Shown piece after piece: positions 53,313-64,000 of a stretch of 64,000 nt of DNA. Location of the stretch: contig WBMV01000267.1 of the NCBI GenBank assembly GCA_013396655.1, positions 954,769-1,018,768 on the forward strand, given 5' to 3'. How positions within the stretch are numbered: position 1 is the first letter of the stretch; every line of letters starts with the position of its first letter. The notes under the pieces were generated by a model that did no database searches, was not told the DNA's origin, and worked only from the letters and a program-made list of their open reading frames with translations. A program made the translations under genes and the position numbers. Source of the stretch: Campylorhamphus procurvoides (lineage: Eukaryota > Chordata > Aves > Passeriformes > Dendrocolaptidae).

Positions 53313-53392
53313 AGAGAATCATAGAATCATTTAGGTTGGGAAAGACATCTAAGATCATCTAATCTAACCATAGAATTATAGAATCATTTAGG
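53313..53392 (-). mobile_element. Short CR1 LINE end with doubled tail
   Basis: Only about 50 bases of bird-type CR1 3' end in reverse orientation: 'aatcatagaatcatttagg', 'ttgggaaagacatctaagat', 'catctaatctaacca'. The terminal motif then occurs again 57 bases downstream (53374-53392, one mismatch over 19 bases against 53317-53335) and is followed by unrelated sequence. It is either two very short CR1 insertions nose to tail or one rearranged insertion. Confidence 0.85.
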
Positions 53393-53547
53393 AAAATGAA
53401 CATATATATATTAATTTTCCATTGCAATCACCTTTCAGCCATCACAAAGGCTACTACCTCTTGCATTTCTTCCAAGTCCTGTGAACTCTGGAGCTTCATT
53501 AAAAGGATGTCCTAATTACATTTGATTAATAGTGATTTGATTAGTAG

Positions 53548-53802
53548 TTCACAGTGGATATTGCTAGTGATTACTCGGAATGTGAGGAACTAGGAGACCT
53601 ACAATGTATCAGATGGGTAAATGAAGAGTTTCTAGTTCCATTGCAATTGGTGTGCTCTGGAAAGCCAGACACCAAATCAGCATTTCATAGATATCTATTT
53701 GTGCCTGAAGACGTGTCCTTGGATTCCTTCACAGTCCTTTTTGCATGTCTAGTTGATGCAATTCAGGAAAATTTGTTAGCACAAAATATTCAGAGAGTTT
53801 AA
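53548..53802 (+). mobile_element. Possible hAT transposase fragment
   Basis: An 84-codon open stretch from just after a TAG at 53545 to a TAA at 53800. The translation begins F-T-V-D-I-A-S-D-Y-S and soon after reads L-Q-C-I-R-W-V-N-E-E-F. This resembles the start of the RNase H-like core of hAT-superfamily transposases and their domesticated relatives, where a pattern near 'VDEATDIS...LSICIRYVDE' is usual; the first D would be the first catalytic acidic residue. The rest of the frame (acidic and hydrophobic, ending Q-N-I-Q-R-V) fits only loosely. No zinc-finger BED domain, no dimerisation domain and no terminal inverted repeats were found, and the frame has no ATG at its start. If real, it is a fossil fragment; it could also be chance similarity. 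Confidence 0.35.
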
Positions 53803-55990
53803 ATAGCTCAACCTGAAAGAGCCCAATTTTGCTTATAGGGTTTTAAGGTAAAAAAAAAATGGCTTTTTAATCAATTTGCATAACTTTTCTCACAGAACCC
53901 TGCATTTCTCCCAGTTGTCTGATATCGTGATAAGAATTTTGATTTGTGTAATACTAGAGCATTTTCCCTAGAAGGACCATCAGTCTTGGTATAAGGACAA
54001 TATGAGTTGGAGAAATGGCTGTTTCTCTTGCCACTTTTGCTTCAAATGTTGATTTCCTGCACTGTTAAAACTCACATTTCATTGTCAGCCTGAAAAGGTC
54101 TGGCTTCAGCACTTAAACCCCCACTATAATGTTCTTCACAAGCTGAAAGGACACTTCAGGAGCTGGTGCTTTCTTCACGTGGAGGTACGTAGATGTTGTA
54201 AGAAATTCAGCTACTTCACTTCCTTTGGGCTGGCTGAACACAGAACTCTGTAAGTCCCAAATGTTTTGCCTGTGAAGGCATTTTCTTTAATCCTCAAAAA
54301 TAATTTAAATGGTATTTCTGTCAATTATAGACACTGAAACTGAATATGGTTTTTCATTGTTTGAGTTACACTACCTCCACACTAAACTCACAGTGTTTCT
54401 TGGTCCCTGCTAACCCCTGGGATAAACCATGATAGCAGAACTCAGTCTCATCAGTTTTTCCACTGAATAACTCTGAATTAATTTCTGTTCTCTTCCTCAA
54501 TGTATCTACTTTATTTGCTTGTATTACAATATATTTATCAAGACATTTCTACTTCTGGTTGACCATGCAGTTCTCATTCCTGGCTACAGTACCAACTTCA
54601 GAGTTTTCCCCAAATTTTGTCACCAAATTTTTTTTTTCCAGTTGCACTAATAAAAATTCTGACAAATACTCACATGGTTCCTATTGCTATGTCTCACTTC
54701 CAGAAACATTCCTGTTCAATAATCACTAACAACAGCTTTTGGGGAGCTATCAGCATGAGATGTTTCTTATACTCCATAAAGTGCACTGACGACTGCATTC
54801 CCATAACTCTCAGTGATCCCAGTGGAAACTGGAATCCTCAGCCCAGTCCTTGAGACAATGTCAAAGTAATATATTAACAATTCTGCTGGATATTGAAAAC
54901 ACATTGCCCAGCTCTGTGATCTGATGGTAAAGACTGATTGGCTAAGCATAAACAAAAGCCAAGTCTTTCAGGATTTGTAACATACTTTTCCTACTAATTT
55001 TTGTTTATTTGTCAATACCCATTGCAAATATCTCTAAAATCCTTGCAAAATGTCACAGTGCATGCCATAACAGGGGATCAGTACAATGCCACCAAAAAAT
55101 ACACTCTGCATAGTCCTCCCTTTCTGTAAAGATGACATTAGTTGGGTTACACTGGAGTAACTGTGCCATTGTGTCCTTTAGACAGTTTGTGGTTGGTTTT
55201 TCACTCCCTGTGTGAGGGTTCTCCTCTGGAAAAACTGACAACATTAGCACCCATGCTGTCAGATTCTTATGAAGTCCCTAAAAAGCCTTACTGAGGAAGT
55301 AGTTCTGGAAATGTTCTACTTCAACACAGCTTTTAGGACCCACTTTTCCTTGGGTACCAAAAGCAGCCTCTGGACTGTGTCACGCTACCCCAGGCCACCT
55401 GGCACAGCACTGAGGAAATGAGGTTGCAGATGTTCCACAGTTCTTCACAATCTGAGACCTTCTGTCTGCTCAGGGAGCAAACCAGACTCATAGAAGGATA
55501 AATTTAGCCGTATAGATGACTTATGTGACTAAAATAACTGCACATACATATAATGAGAGAGAAAGACATGTGCATATACATGTACACACACTGGTTGATT
55601 TCTTTCCTTGAGGCACTGTGTCAACTAATTAATTACTAAATAAAGGCTGTGCTATTTAGTGATTAATTTTTTTTTCACATTTGCAAGTCCTAATCTAGCC
55701 TGAATCTCCCCAAGGGTTCCACACAAGCATTGGATTACTCACATTTGCTCAGGCAGCAGGTACTCCTATAGTGCACTATGCACAAAGGAACAGAAATATC
55801 GTGCTGAACTGAAGGGTGCAGTGAGGTTTGCAACACCATCCACACTGGGAAGCCCAGCTTGAGCATAGGATAAGTTGCATTTTTTTCCAGTTGGCAGAAA
55901 AAACTATTTGCCATATCTTCAGTTGATAGAAATCTGTGCAGCTTTGTTGATTTCTGATTGACTGACTTCACAGAAATTATGTCCAAGCTC
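53803..55990. other. Noncoding DNA, no gene seen
   Basis: AT-rich stretch of about 2.2 kb. Open frames are under 100 codons with no family motif. I looked for a continuation of the hAT-like frame downstream and did not find one. Short homopolymers lie near 53852 (A) and 54627 (T). Confidence 0.65.
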
Positions 55991-56125
55991 TCTGCAATGA
56001 GCAGGGACATCACCAGCTAGATCAGATTGTTCAGAGCCCCGTCCAACCTGACCTTGGGTGTTTCCAGGGATGGAGCACATCAAATGGTTTTACATCAAAA
56101 CCATTACCCCTTGCATGTAACTGTT
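55991..56125 (-). mobile_element. CR1 LINE fragment with internal deletion
   Basis: Reverse-orientation CR1. On the plus strand: 'ctgcaatgagcagggaca', 'ctagatcagattgttcagag', 'ccccgtccaacctgacctt', 'gtttccagggatggagcac' follow the usual order. A segment is then skipped and the more 5' CR1 block 'aaaaccattaccccttg' appears at 56097-56113. The 3' terminal octamers are absent on the near side. It is an old, broken copy without coding capacity. Confidence 0.85.
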
Positions 56126-56646
56126 TCTCAGTGGCCATTTGGTCACTTCCTCCACTTTCAAGCTAGGCTTTGTCTACAGTGCAAGATGCAACACTGACCA
56201 AAGATGGACCAACTGAGATTATAAAATTACTCACTTTCCAACTACACACCAGCCCAGAAATAGTCTAAACCCTCCACCAGTGCTGAACAAGATCAAACAG
56301 ATGAAAGCTGCCTTCAGTTCCACAAATTAACATGTTCACAGTAACACCCTTTGTAAAATCAGTGCTGATTTCAGACAACTAATAGCAAACAGTAATACTA
56401 CCATTACCTGTGCTAGTCATAACAATGGGAAGATATTTGATAGTCAACATATTAGGAAGTTTTTGGCTTTGTGACTTGATTAAATTATTTATCTTTTCTG
56501 AACAGTATCAAGGATACTCTGGCAAAGTTGGATTAAAAAAATTGAACACCAAGTACATAATAAGGAGGGCATGTAACTGATCAGCAAAGACTGCCTTTGT
56601 TTCTCATCTGTAATTTAATAAATGAGAAATAAACCCCATGTAACTC

Positions 56647-56692
56647 AGAAAGAGAAGAAAAAAGAAAGCAAGAAGAGTAAAAGAAAAAGAAA
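56647..56692. repeat. Purine-rich low-complexity tract
   Basis: About 46 bases, nearly all A and G, with repeated AAGA-type units. Low-complexity sequence; no function inferred. Confidence 0.8.
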
Positions 56693-56877
56693 CTCTTCAG
56701 CTAAGAAACCTGGGTCAAGAAATCCAACACAGCAAGAACAAAAAATGCTTGGATCTGTATTTTTGTTCAAGGCAAAGGTGATGTGCCAGGTCTAGACTGG
56801 GAGACTGGGACTAATTTCAGATACAAGTTATAAGCAGTGCCAATATTCAGGAATGCTGGAATTGGCATTCTGCTGAG

Positions 56878-57031
56878 GTTTCATTCACAGCAGTGTGTAT
56901 CAAAGTGAGTGCCCAGACAGAGCACTGATGGATATTGGTAGACCCAATGCAGTTTTTTCATTCACAGAAATGCATAGCAAAGTAAGTACCCACACAGCAT
57001 GCTGATGGAAATTAGCAGTGCTAACACAGTT
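56878..57031. repeat. Diverged 77-bp tandem duplication
   Basis: Two head-to-tail units with a period of 77 bases. 'tcattcacag' occurs at 56881 and again at 56958, and the copies stay aligned without indels to 'cagtt' at 56954 and 57031. By eye about 20 of 74 aligned positions differ, roughly 73 percent identity. That is old for a tandem duplication, and the lack of indels is notable. Neither copy matches a transposon I know. Confidence 0.8.
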
Positions 57032-60000
57032 CATATGACCAGTCTGACTAAAAAAAATATTACTGGCACCACAGGGTGTCAGCTGGGGCTTTTAATTCCT
57101 AACTGGACTCATTCAGACTGGCAGCTCCGTCTGGCTGGGCTCAATACAGGTGTTTTTCCACTTCTGGCTCCTGTATTTCCCCAAAGGACAAGGGCCAGAC
57201 CCCCACCAGCCTCCCTGGGCACAGGGTCAGTTCTGAGGGCACGTGGCCATGCAGGGGAAAACTTTCATGCAGCCAAGCAGCACTCTGGCCTCCAGCTCTT
57301 GAAAAAGTTTCCACCGTCTGCCAAACCCTTCAAATTGCCCAAACGCTACGGAAATTACAGCATCTCATTTTGCTGCCAATTGGGAAATTTGTTTCACTGC
57401 ATTAACTGTCAGAAAGCAGAACACACCTTTGGTGGGGGAAGAATATTTTGCCTCATTATTATCAAAGTGTGGTGACAGAGTTGGACTTTGAGCAAACTTT
57501 TTGGTGTTTCACTCAGGGCTCCCCACGAGGGCCCTATATCCAAAGGCAGCACAGACACATTTCTACATCTTTGTCTAGTCTGAACACCTACACTTGTATC
57601 AACTATAGAGCTTGTGTCTCCCACCCAGAGCTCACATTTCTTTTGGATTAGTGTTCTCCCATCAGTGCTATTAATGCAGTCACATCGGGAGATCCAGTTG
57701 CTTTGTGGCCTGGAAGACCCTTAACCATGCCCAAATTAAAGCCCTCTAAGCAATGAAATAGTTGGGCCCTAAGGATTTTCTTGGAAATGTGCTGTGAATG
57801 AGCCAACAGAAAATAAATTAATGCTGTGTTGATCCTCCTGGCTCTCAGATCACCTTTTGTTTGGTTTACTAAGGCCTAACATGCACTAATGGGAAGGTAA
57901 ACCAGCTTTTAAAAGTCTTTGTCACATGATGTTTCTTAATATATCCAGTTAATATTTCCAAGGCACGTGTCTCTGGGGACACTGGAGGTCTCAGTAAATG
58001 TCCTTGAAAGAGGATGAACCATTTTAGATATACTTAAGCCACACTTTCCCAACCATCCAGGCTACAGAAATCAGGAGAGCAGCACTGGTATTTTAATTAA
58101 TTAATCAACACCCCCCTCCCAGGATAGGCACTGGCTGTATGGAGAAAAGCATAATATTATATAGTTTAATAGGTGAGGGAAGTAGACAAGAAGAACCAGC
58201 TTTCTAGACTGGATTTATCTGACTTGGTTTAGGTGTAGGAAGCACATAGATGTCAGCCTGCCTCTGCTCCTATAAAACAGTAGTCTGGTCAAAGCAAAGC
58301 TTTCTTCTCCCTCCAGTAATTAGTCAAGCTCACCAAGATCTGAGTCATAGATTTGTCTCTACCTCTATTTATTATGAAAAGAGCCGATGGCAAACTCATT
58401 CCTAACTCACACATGTTAGCAAGGTGTCTGTGTTTATATGGGCATATATATAGGCTAAGCTATATTTGGATTTTAGCCATGAAACAGCTAGGGACAGACC
58501 CTCTTAATGTGGTCAGCCATACTCCTCTAGTATGTAACTGTTGTTCTTGTTCTGAATAAACATCCAGCAATGATGAAAGTCCTCATAGCACTAAGGTGCT
58601 CTTTTCAAAGGGAATTGCAAAATCTTTTTCCTAACAGAGTCTCTAAACATACAGCCTTAATTTTCCTCTTGCTGAAATCAATTACAGAACTTACAGGTTA
58701 CTTTCTTTAAGGCTACTTGAGGCCCATAAACTGCTATGCATGGCAGAGAGCTCCTTGAACACTGGCTTGGTTCAATGATTTCTCTTCCTTGGTTCACCCC
58801 CACCTCAAGGGCTGCTCTAAGCTCAGAGAAGTTTTTAACAAGCTGACACCTCTGAATGCACATTCCTGCTTACCTTCCTAAGCTGCCGCTGTTCCCTATC
58901 TTTTGGTCTTGTGAAGTTAATTCAAGAAATATAAAGGAAATAGCAGAGACTGTCAATGCCCCGAGGGCATCAGTACATGTTAATATCCCTGTCCAGCTTC
59001 CCCTGAGACCCTCACAGGTCCCTGCCAATGGCCCAGGACCCCGTTTCAGCTCAGCCCAGGGCCATCAGCACCAACTTCACTCGGTGATAGTCCTGTCTCC
59101 AGCCTCCTCTTCATTTCCTCCTGAGTGGACCTTGGACTTTTTCCCCCAGGGCCACCTCTCCCCATATGGAGAAGGTGCCTATTTGATTCCAGCTGTGGGC
59201 AGGCATTGGGCATTCAAGATGTTATGTGTTTTCTGGGTTTATAAGAGGTTACCTAAAATATGAAACAAATTTTTTTAAGTTACATTTTTCATTGGTTTTG
59301 GCCAGTGTTTCACTGAAGACAGTACAGCAAGAAATATCTGTTCAGAAACCATCTTGAAGATGGATAATTCAGTGGCTTGAGGGAAGGCAGGGATGGGGCT
59401 CCATCCTTTCCTGAAAGTTAGTAATGGGGTTGACCTTATGACTGATCCCATTCATAAGATTTGAATAAACTGCATGTTTTTTATTCTGTTTGATCCTTTA
59501 CATGTGAAGAAAGCATAATTTCATGGTCATGCAGGTGAGTAAGGTGAAGAGTGTAACATTCTCTGGGAATGGTGACCACAGTATTATCCAGCTGCTCACT
59601 CTGGCCCTGACCTGCACTCCCATATTCCTACATTATTTGCAGGGACAGGAGACGACATCCAAGTCAAAGCAGCAATTTGGATTCCAGAGGGTGATGGGGA
59701 CAGAGGGCTAAAATAAAATACCCATCTCAAACCCCATGTCTCTGTTCTATGAATAATACCAGGAATTATGTCCATGAACAGCTAACTGCACTGCTTAGCC
59801 TCAATAGATACCAACACCTCCCATTATACCACATTGTATGACCACATTGAAATAATTCCTGCAATTTCTCAGCGTGAGCAGTAAAGTATCTATCTACCCC
59901 ACACCACCTGTGGTGATTAAATGTGCCTTATAAATGTCAAAACACTTTCCAGCATAAATCTTCAAAGGTCTACACAAAAACTGTTTAGCATTGGCTCCTC

Positions 60001-62271
60001 TCACTTTTTTCCTTCTGCACTAAGAGAGAGAAGTGGCAGTAGATGTTATTGAAATGCAGCATTTGTTTCCACTAATGGTAGGTCACAGAACTGAATTATG
60101 AGACCATATTGTGACATATCAAAGGCTATTTTCTAATCAGTTCATGCACATCTCTCTGTTACCAATGAATAATCTGTTAAAAATGTCCTTTTGCCTCTGT
60201 CTGCCTGGAAAATCCATCTTACTTTTAAAATCTATTGGAAGTTATATCTGGAAACCCTTGGATAAGTTACTCTTAGGGTAGTGTTTTCCGGCATAGAAAT
60301 AAATTGGCTGGGAAAATATTCTACTCTCCATAGGGTCATTCACTCCTATGTACAAAGTATAACTCATTCTTTCATGGGAACAATTGCCTCTAGAAATGTG
60401 AATCATTGATGGGTGGTGCCTACAGCTTCAGTCTTGAAAGCAATTAGAAATGTGAGAAGGTCCTGGGCTGAAATGGGGCTTGTGTATAACTGAAATGAAG
60501 CACCTCAAGTGATGGTCACTGTGCCAGGCACACACTCATCAGAGAACCTGCCAGCACCACCTCATCCCAGGTGCTCCATAGCAGTTTGCATCCTCACGGA
60601 AGAGGTGTCAGTTGTTCAGACACTGAGCACCAAGTAACTTGTGGTGACCTTAATTCAGACTAATCTGCTATGCTCTGTAAAACCTGGTTCTTCCACTTTC
60701 TCATTATTTCATGCCATAATGGCCATCCAGTTGAAAAAGGAAATGGCCTAAATTGTGGAGGCCTTTAAAGGTTTTCAAGAGGTCAATTATTTGGGATTAT
60801 TTGAAACCTTTTGCAGAGTAGCTGCAAGCAACTCCCACTCTGACAACATTTTCTCAGACTAAAGACAAACATTTGGTTGGTTCACGTGTGTTTTGGACCT
60901 TCAGTGCTGAGATTGGACATGCTGTGGAAATGCCCATGGGGTGGGAACAAACCCTGCAATTTGTGTGGTAACTGCAAACCAGTTCACTCTCCATGGAATG
61001 TAGACATACTGCAGAATGAGAGGGAAAATCTGCACTGGGGAATACTTCAACTCCCTTTAGCCACAGCCTTGAACAGTGTGTGCTGAAGGGAAGTGACACA
61101 AGCAGTTCTAAGATGGTCTGGAAACAAGCGGTTTTCAGGTGCAACCAACATAAAGTGAATTAGTTTGTTCTTTGCTGCTCTGTGCATGTGCAGAAATGAC
61201 AAAGGAGCCAATAAAACATATCAAAAGTATGCATCAATACACCTGAGGAGCCCAAGCAGGTGACACTGAGGTCAGGGAGCCACTTACACCACCTCCTCCT
61301 GGAATTCCCCTTGGATAAGTCAAAAAAGTTCAATCTCCAGCAGTCATTTACAATGCATCCGACACCAAGGGGAAAGCACCTTAGCCACAATTCTGTATTC
61401 CAGCAGATTCATTTTGTAGATGTGCCTATACCAAGACCACATTCCTCCAGGAAGCTGCCCCACTGCCTCAGTCAGAGCATTTGGTGAGCCTATACAAAAA
61501 CCTGCTTTCTAGAATAAGGAACCATAAGGGAGCGAGTTCCACTTTATCACTATCTGCCTAAATATATAAATAATCCAAAATCTGAAGTGTGTGTTGGACA
61601 GCACCCTCGGGCTATCATTTTACACCCAGCTGTTATTCTCAGAGGATTCTCAGTAAATCCAGAAATAGACCCAGCCAGGAGTCGGGAACAGGCTCAGAGG
61701 AGAATGTCACCATATGGCAGCCCCTGACTGTTGCATAAATGTATTGATTAGCTGAACCAGCTTCAGGATGTCTCTATTAAGGACAGTAACCACAAGAAGA
61801 GACATAAAATTATCATAAAGATGTAAGAGTACCTGGACCGGCTGCTCTTTTCCATTTAGCTTCATTCCTCTTGTCCAAAGTGTGACACCAATCACTTGAG
61901 AAAATTGGTTAATTCAGTTTAAATCTGAAGCTTAAAGACAATTCCTAAATAAAAATTGAACATAATAATAATATTTTATTGCTATGACAACAGAATAGCA
62001 CATTAGCAACCTGAATGACAATATTATTCCTCCTCTTACATTGACATTGGCAAGGAAAGAAATTATGTTGGAGTTTTTAATATGTTTTCAAAAGGGAAAG
62101 ATAGTGACATATTAAAACCCACCATGAAAAAAAATCCTCCAAGAGAATTTTCTTTACTTGTTTAAGCAGCTAGTGAGTGGGGCCTGAGCTGTGTGCTTTA
62201 AATTTGATAACAACCTGTTGTAAAGCACATTCCCCCATTCACTTGTTGTGTGACCCAGAGAAAAGCACTAT

Positions 62272-62403
62272 ATCATAGAATCATGGAATCACAGAAACAC
62301 AGAATGGTTTTATTTGGAAAGGACCTTAAAGAGCCATCCAGTCCCAGCCCTCCTGCTGTGGGCAGGGACACCTTCCACCAGACCATGTTCCTCAAAGCCC
62401 CAT
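62272..62403 (-). mobile_element. CR1 LINE 3' fragment
   Basis: Reverse complement of a bird-type CR1 3' end. On the plus strand: 'atcatagaatcatggaatca' and 'cagaaacacagaatgg' (terminal octamer-like repeats), 'atttggaaaggaccttaaag', 'agccatccagtcccagccc', 'ctgctgtgggcagggacacc', 'ttccaccagaccatg', 'ctcaaagccccatt'. About 130 bases survive. Noncoding. Confidence 0.95.
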
Positions 62404-64000
62404 TGCTGTCATCATCAGTCCAAGACCAGCTCAGTGGAGAGAAGAGCTGCAGGTTTTAATTTGGTCTGGGACAGGGAGGTCCTCATTGTGCCCTCTTTAG
62501 TGACAGGTGACACAGCTGGAGCAGTGGGTCACAGGAGGGGACAGCTGCAGTGGGCCAGCTGACAGGGACAGGGCACGGGAGCTGGAGGGAGGGGCTCCTA
62601 ACACAGTGTCCTGCAGCTCACTGTCTTGTGGGACCTCACCATGCTCTGACAGCAGAGCTGGTCAGGATGCATCAAATGGATTCCAGCCACCAGAAGCCAT
62701 TTGCTCAGAGAGTGAGATTTCAGGACTGGGGTGACAAAAAAGCCAGAGGGAAAGACAGTTTGATTTTTAAAATAAGTCAAATGTCAGGTATTAGACTGCA
62801 CGTTCCCTCACCTTCCACTAACACAGCAGCCTTTCTCAAAAGGGGAAAATGCCCTTTCTCATGCTGCTGTTCCTACCACATTTGTACGAGCCCTGAGGAC
62901 ATTGTGCAAATCTTAATCCCCCAGCAGTCTGGGCATTTCTAGGGGCAAAGGCAAGGCACACAGCACGTCTACAGCCATGTAACAAAATCCATCCTTGGCT
63001 CAAGCCAAACTCTACAGTGAAGTCTTAGCATGGTGCCCAGGAATTTACTCACACAGCATCACAACTGCAAAAGGATATGTTTCTCTCCATTTTCAGTGTG
63101 CCTGGGAGGTTTATCAAGATGTTTCAGGCCTTGGGGTAGGACTGGGTCTGGGTGGTGTTTGAGGACTATCTTGTGCTAGACATTCCTCCCCATGAATGCA
63201 GAATGAGTGTCCCATCACGGCACCAGGGAGCTCTATGTTGTAGCCAATACCACACTCCAGATGAGAGGATAAACTCGGGGTTTTTTTCAATTGCTTGGGA
63301 CTGGAGTTGCTGTCTTACACTTCTGGAAAACCTGAAGCTGCTCACTATGACACCAAGCCAATTTCATAGCTGGGTGACCACTGAAGAAGTATAAGACTGC
63401 AAATAAACTCACTCTGAAAAGTTTTCTGTGCTGCATTTTGGGTTTAAAATGCTCGCAAAGAAAGTTCTTTTAGTTTAGAGAGTTGTTGGCCGAAATGGAT
63501 ACATTTTCCATGGAAGTCAGCCAGTTTCTAAAGGAGGCCAAATCTGTTTCCACATGGAAATTGGTTCATTTTTGAAGTATAGATGAGTTTTGCATAAAAA
63601 TATATTAAATTCCTTCCCCCGCACACAACCGTATACACTTTGGTGCATCTTGATGGGAGAACTGCTATCCCATCATCATAGGGAAATGTAATTTGAAAAA
63701 GTGCAATATTATGTAATTAAAATGCCAGTTATGTCGGTATGGATGAGACAGGGAAAAGAGAGGAAAAAAAATATCTGGAAAACAAAAATTATCCAATTCA
63801 GTCAGCTCCTAGCAATGCTTTTTCAATCTACCTAAACTCTTCCAGAAGCTGCAAAGTGGTACAGATACCTACAGCTTTCTTCTTCTTTCAAAAAGTAATC
63901 AAAGCCTCAGCAACAGAAAACAAAGTTAGAAAAAAAGCCTCAGTCCATAACGTAAATATTCACGACTGCAAGGTATGTTGCCATTAATTAAATAAAGGCC
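62404..64000. other. Noncoding DNA, no gene seen
   Basis: About 1.6 kb to the window edge. A slightly GC-richer part (62480-62700) carries overlapping frames of up to 130 codons with no family similarity. No RNA gene, promoter or further repeat was recognised. Confidence 0.6.

Larger units (their letters stand above)
56126..62271. other. Noncoding DNA, no gene seen
   Basis: About 6.1 kb. It includes a purine-rich tract (56647-56692), the diverged 77-bp duplication (56878-57031), and a TTAATTAATTAA-type motif near 58095. The longest frame in the window apart from the N artefact, 158 codons at 56999-57475, starts inside the duplication and resembles nothing known. A weak SINE-tail-like stretch lies near 59880-59960. 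Confidence 0.6.

Noticed and set aside
56999..57475. 158-codon open frame on the plus strand
   Set aside because: It begins inside the 77-bp tandem duplication, shows no domain or family motif, and has no supporting splice or promoter context. Comparable chance frames occur elsewhere in the window.
59880..59960. Possible MIR-like SINE tail
   Set aside because: 'gtgattaaatgtgcc' and 'ttataaatgtc' resemble a MIR 3' region, but the diagnostic core is absent.
1..64000. Bacterial-type system, CRISPR array, tRNA or rRNA gene
   Set aside because: No regularly spaced repeats, no cloverleaf with intact boxes outside SINE remnants, and no gene clusters. The CR1 and SINE content shows vertebrate nuclear DNA.
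1..64000. Endogenous retrovirus or LTR element
   Set aside because: I looked for paired long direct repeats, a primer-binding site and gag/pol motifs in the open frames and saw none.

Overview
This window looks like noncoding nuclear DNA from a bird. The best evidence is the chicken-repeat-1 (CR1) LINE fragments. Several keep the typical bird 3' end: the stretch reading close to 'ggttggaagagactttaaagatcat' or its reverse complement, ending in short ATTCTATG-type repeats. There are also three old tRNA-derived SINE copies of MIR/CORE type and older, more diverged CR1 copies of the kind shared across amniotes. Composition is moderately AT-rich, with no operons, no ribosome-binding-site pattern and no dense coding. 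Species cannot be set from the sequence alone.

I found no protein-coding gene, no convincing exon, no tRNA or rRNA gene and no CRISPR array. The longest open frames (about 120 to 158 codons) sit on either strand, overlap each other, match no family I recognise, and in some cases run into recognisable repeats. The 376-codon frame across 21522-22652 is an artefact of the run of N. The window is therefore either intergenic or deep inside a very long intron.

Layout: 1-12 kb is unique DNA with one young-looking CR1 (2910-3130, +), one MIR-like SINE (5748-5992, +) and a possible regulatory block near 10.5 kb. 12-21.5 kb has one CR1 remnant (12250-12372, -) and two small tandem repeats. At 21535-22462 a (CTCCT)n array is broken by an 868-base assembly gap. 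22.5-39 kb is mostly unique, AT-rich DNA with a 61-bp tandem duplication (34360-34481), an old CR1 tail (32465-32522, +) and two stretches that look like conserved regulatory DNA (about 26.0 and 31.2 kb). 39.0-39.5 kb holds a MIR-like SINE beside an old CR1, both on the minus strand. 46-47 kb has another CR1/SINE pair, also both minus. 53-57 kb is the most eventful part: a CR1 with a doubled 3' end, an 83-codon open frame that resembles a hAT-family transposase, a CR1 with an internal deletion, and a diverged 77-bp tandem duplication. A last CR1 lies at 62.3 kb.

Nothing here supports a new multi-gene system. The items most worth a second look are the hAT-like open frame, the doubled CR1 end, the gap inside the pentanucleotide array, and the candidate conserved noncoding blocks. 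All repeat names come from remembered family consensus patterns, not from a database search.
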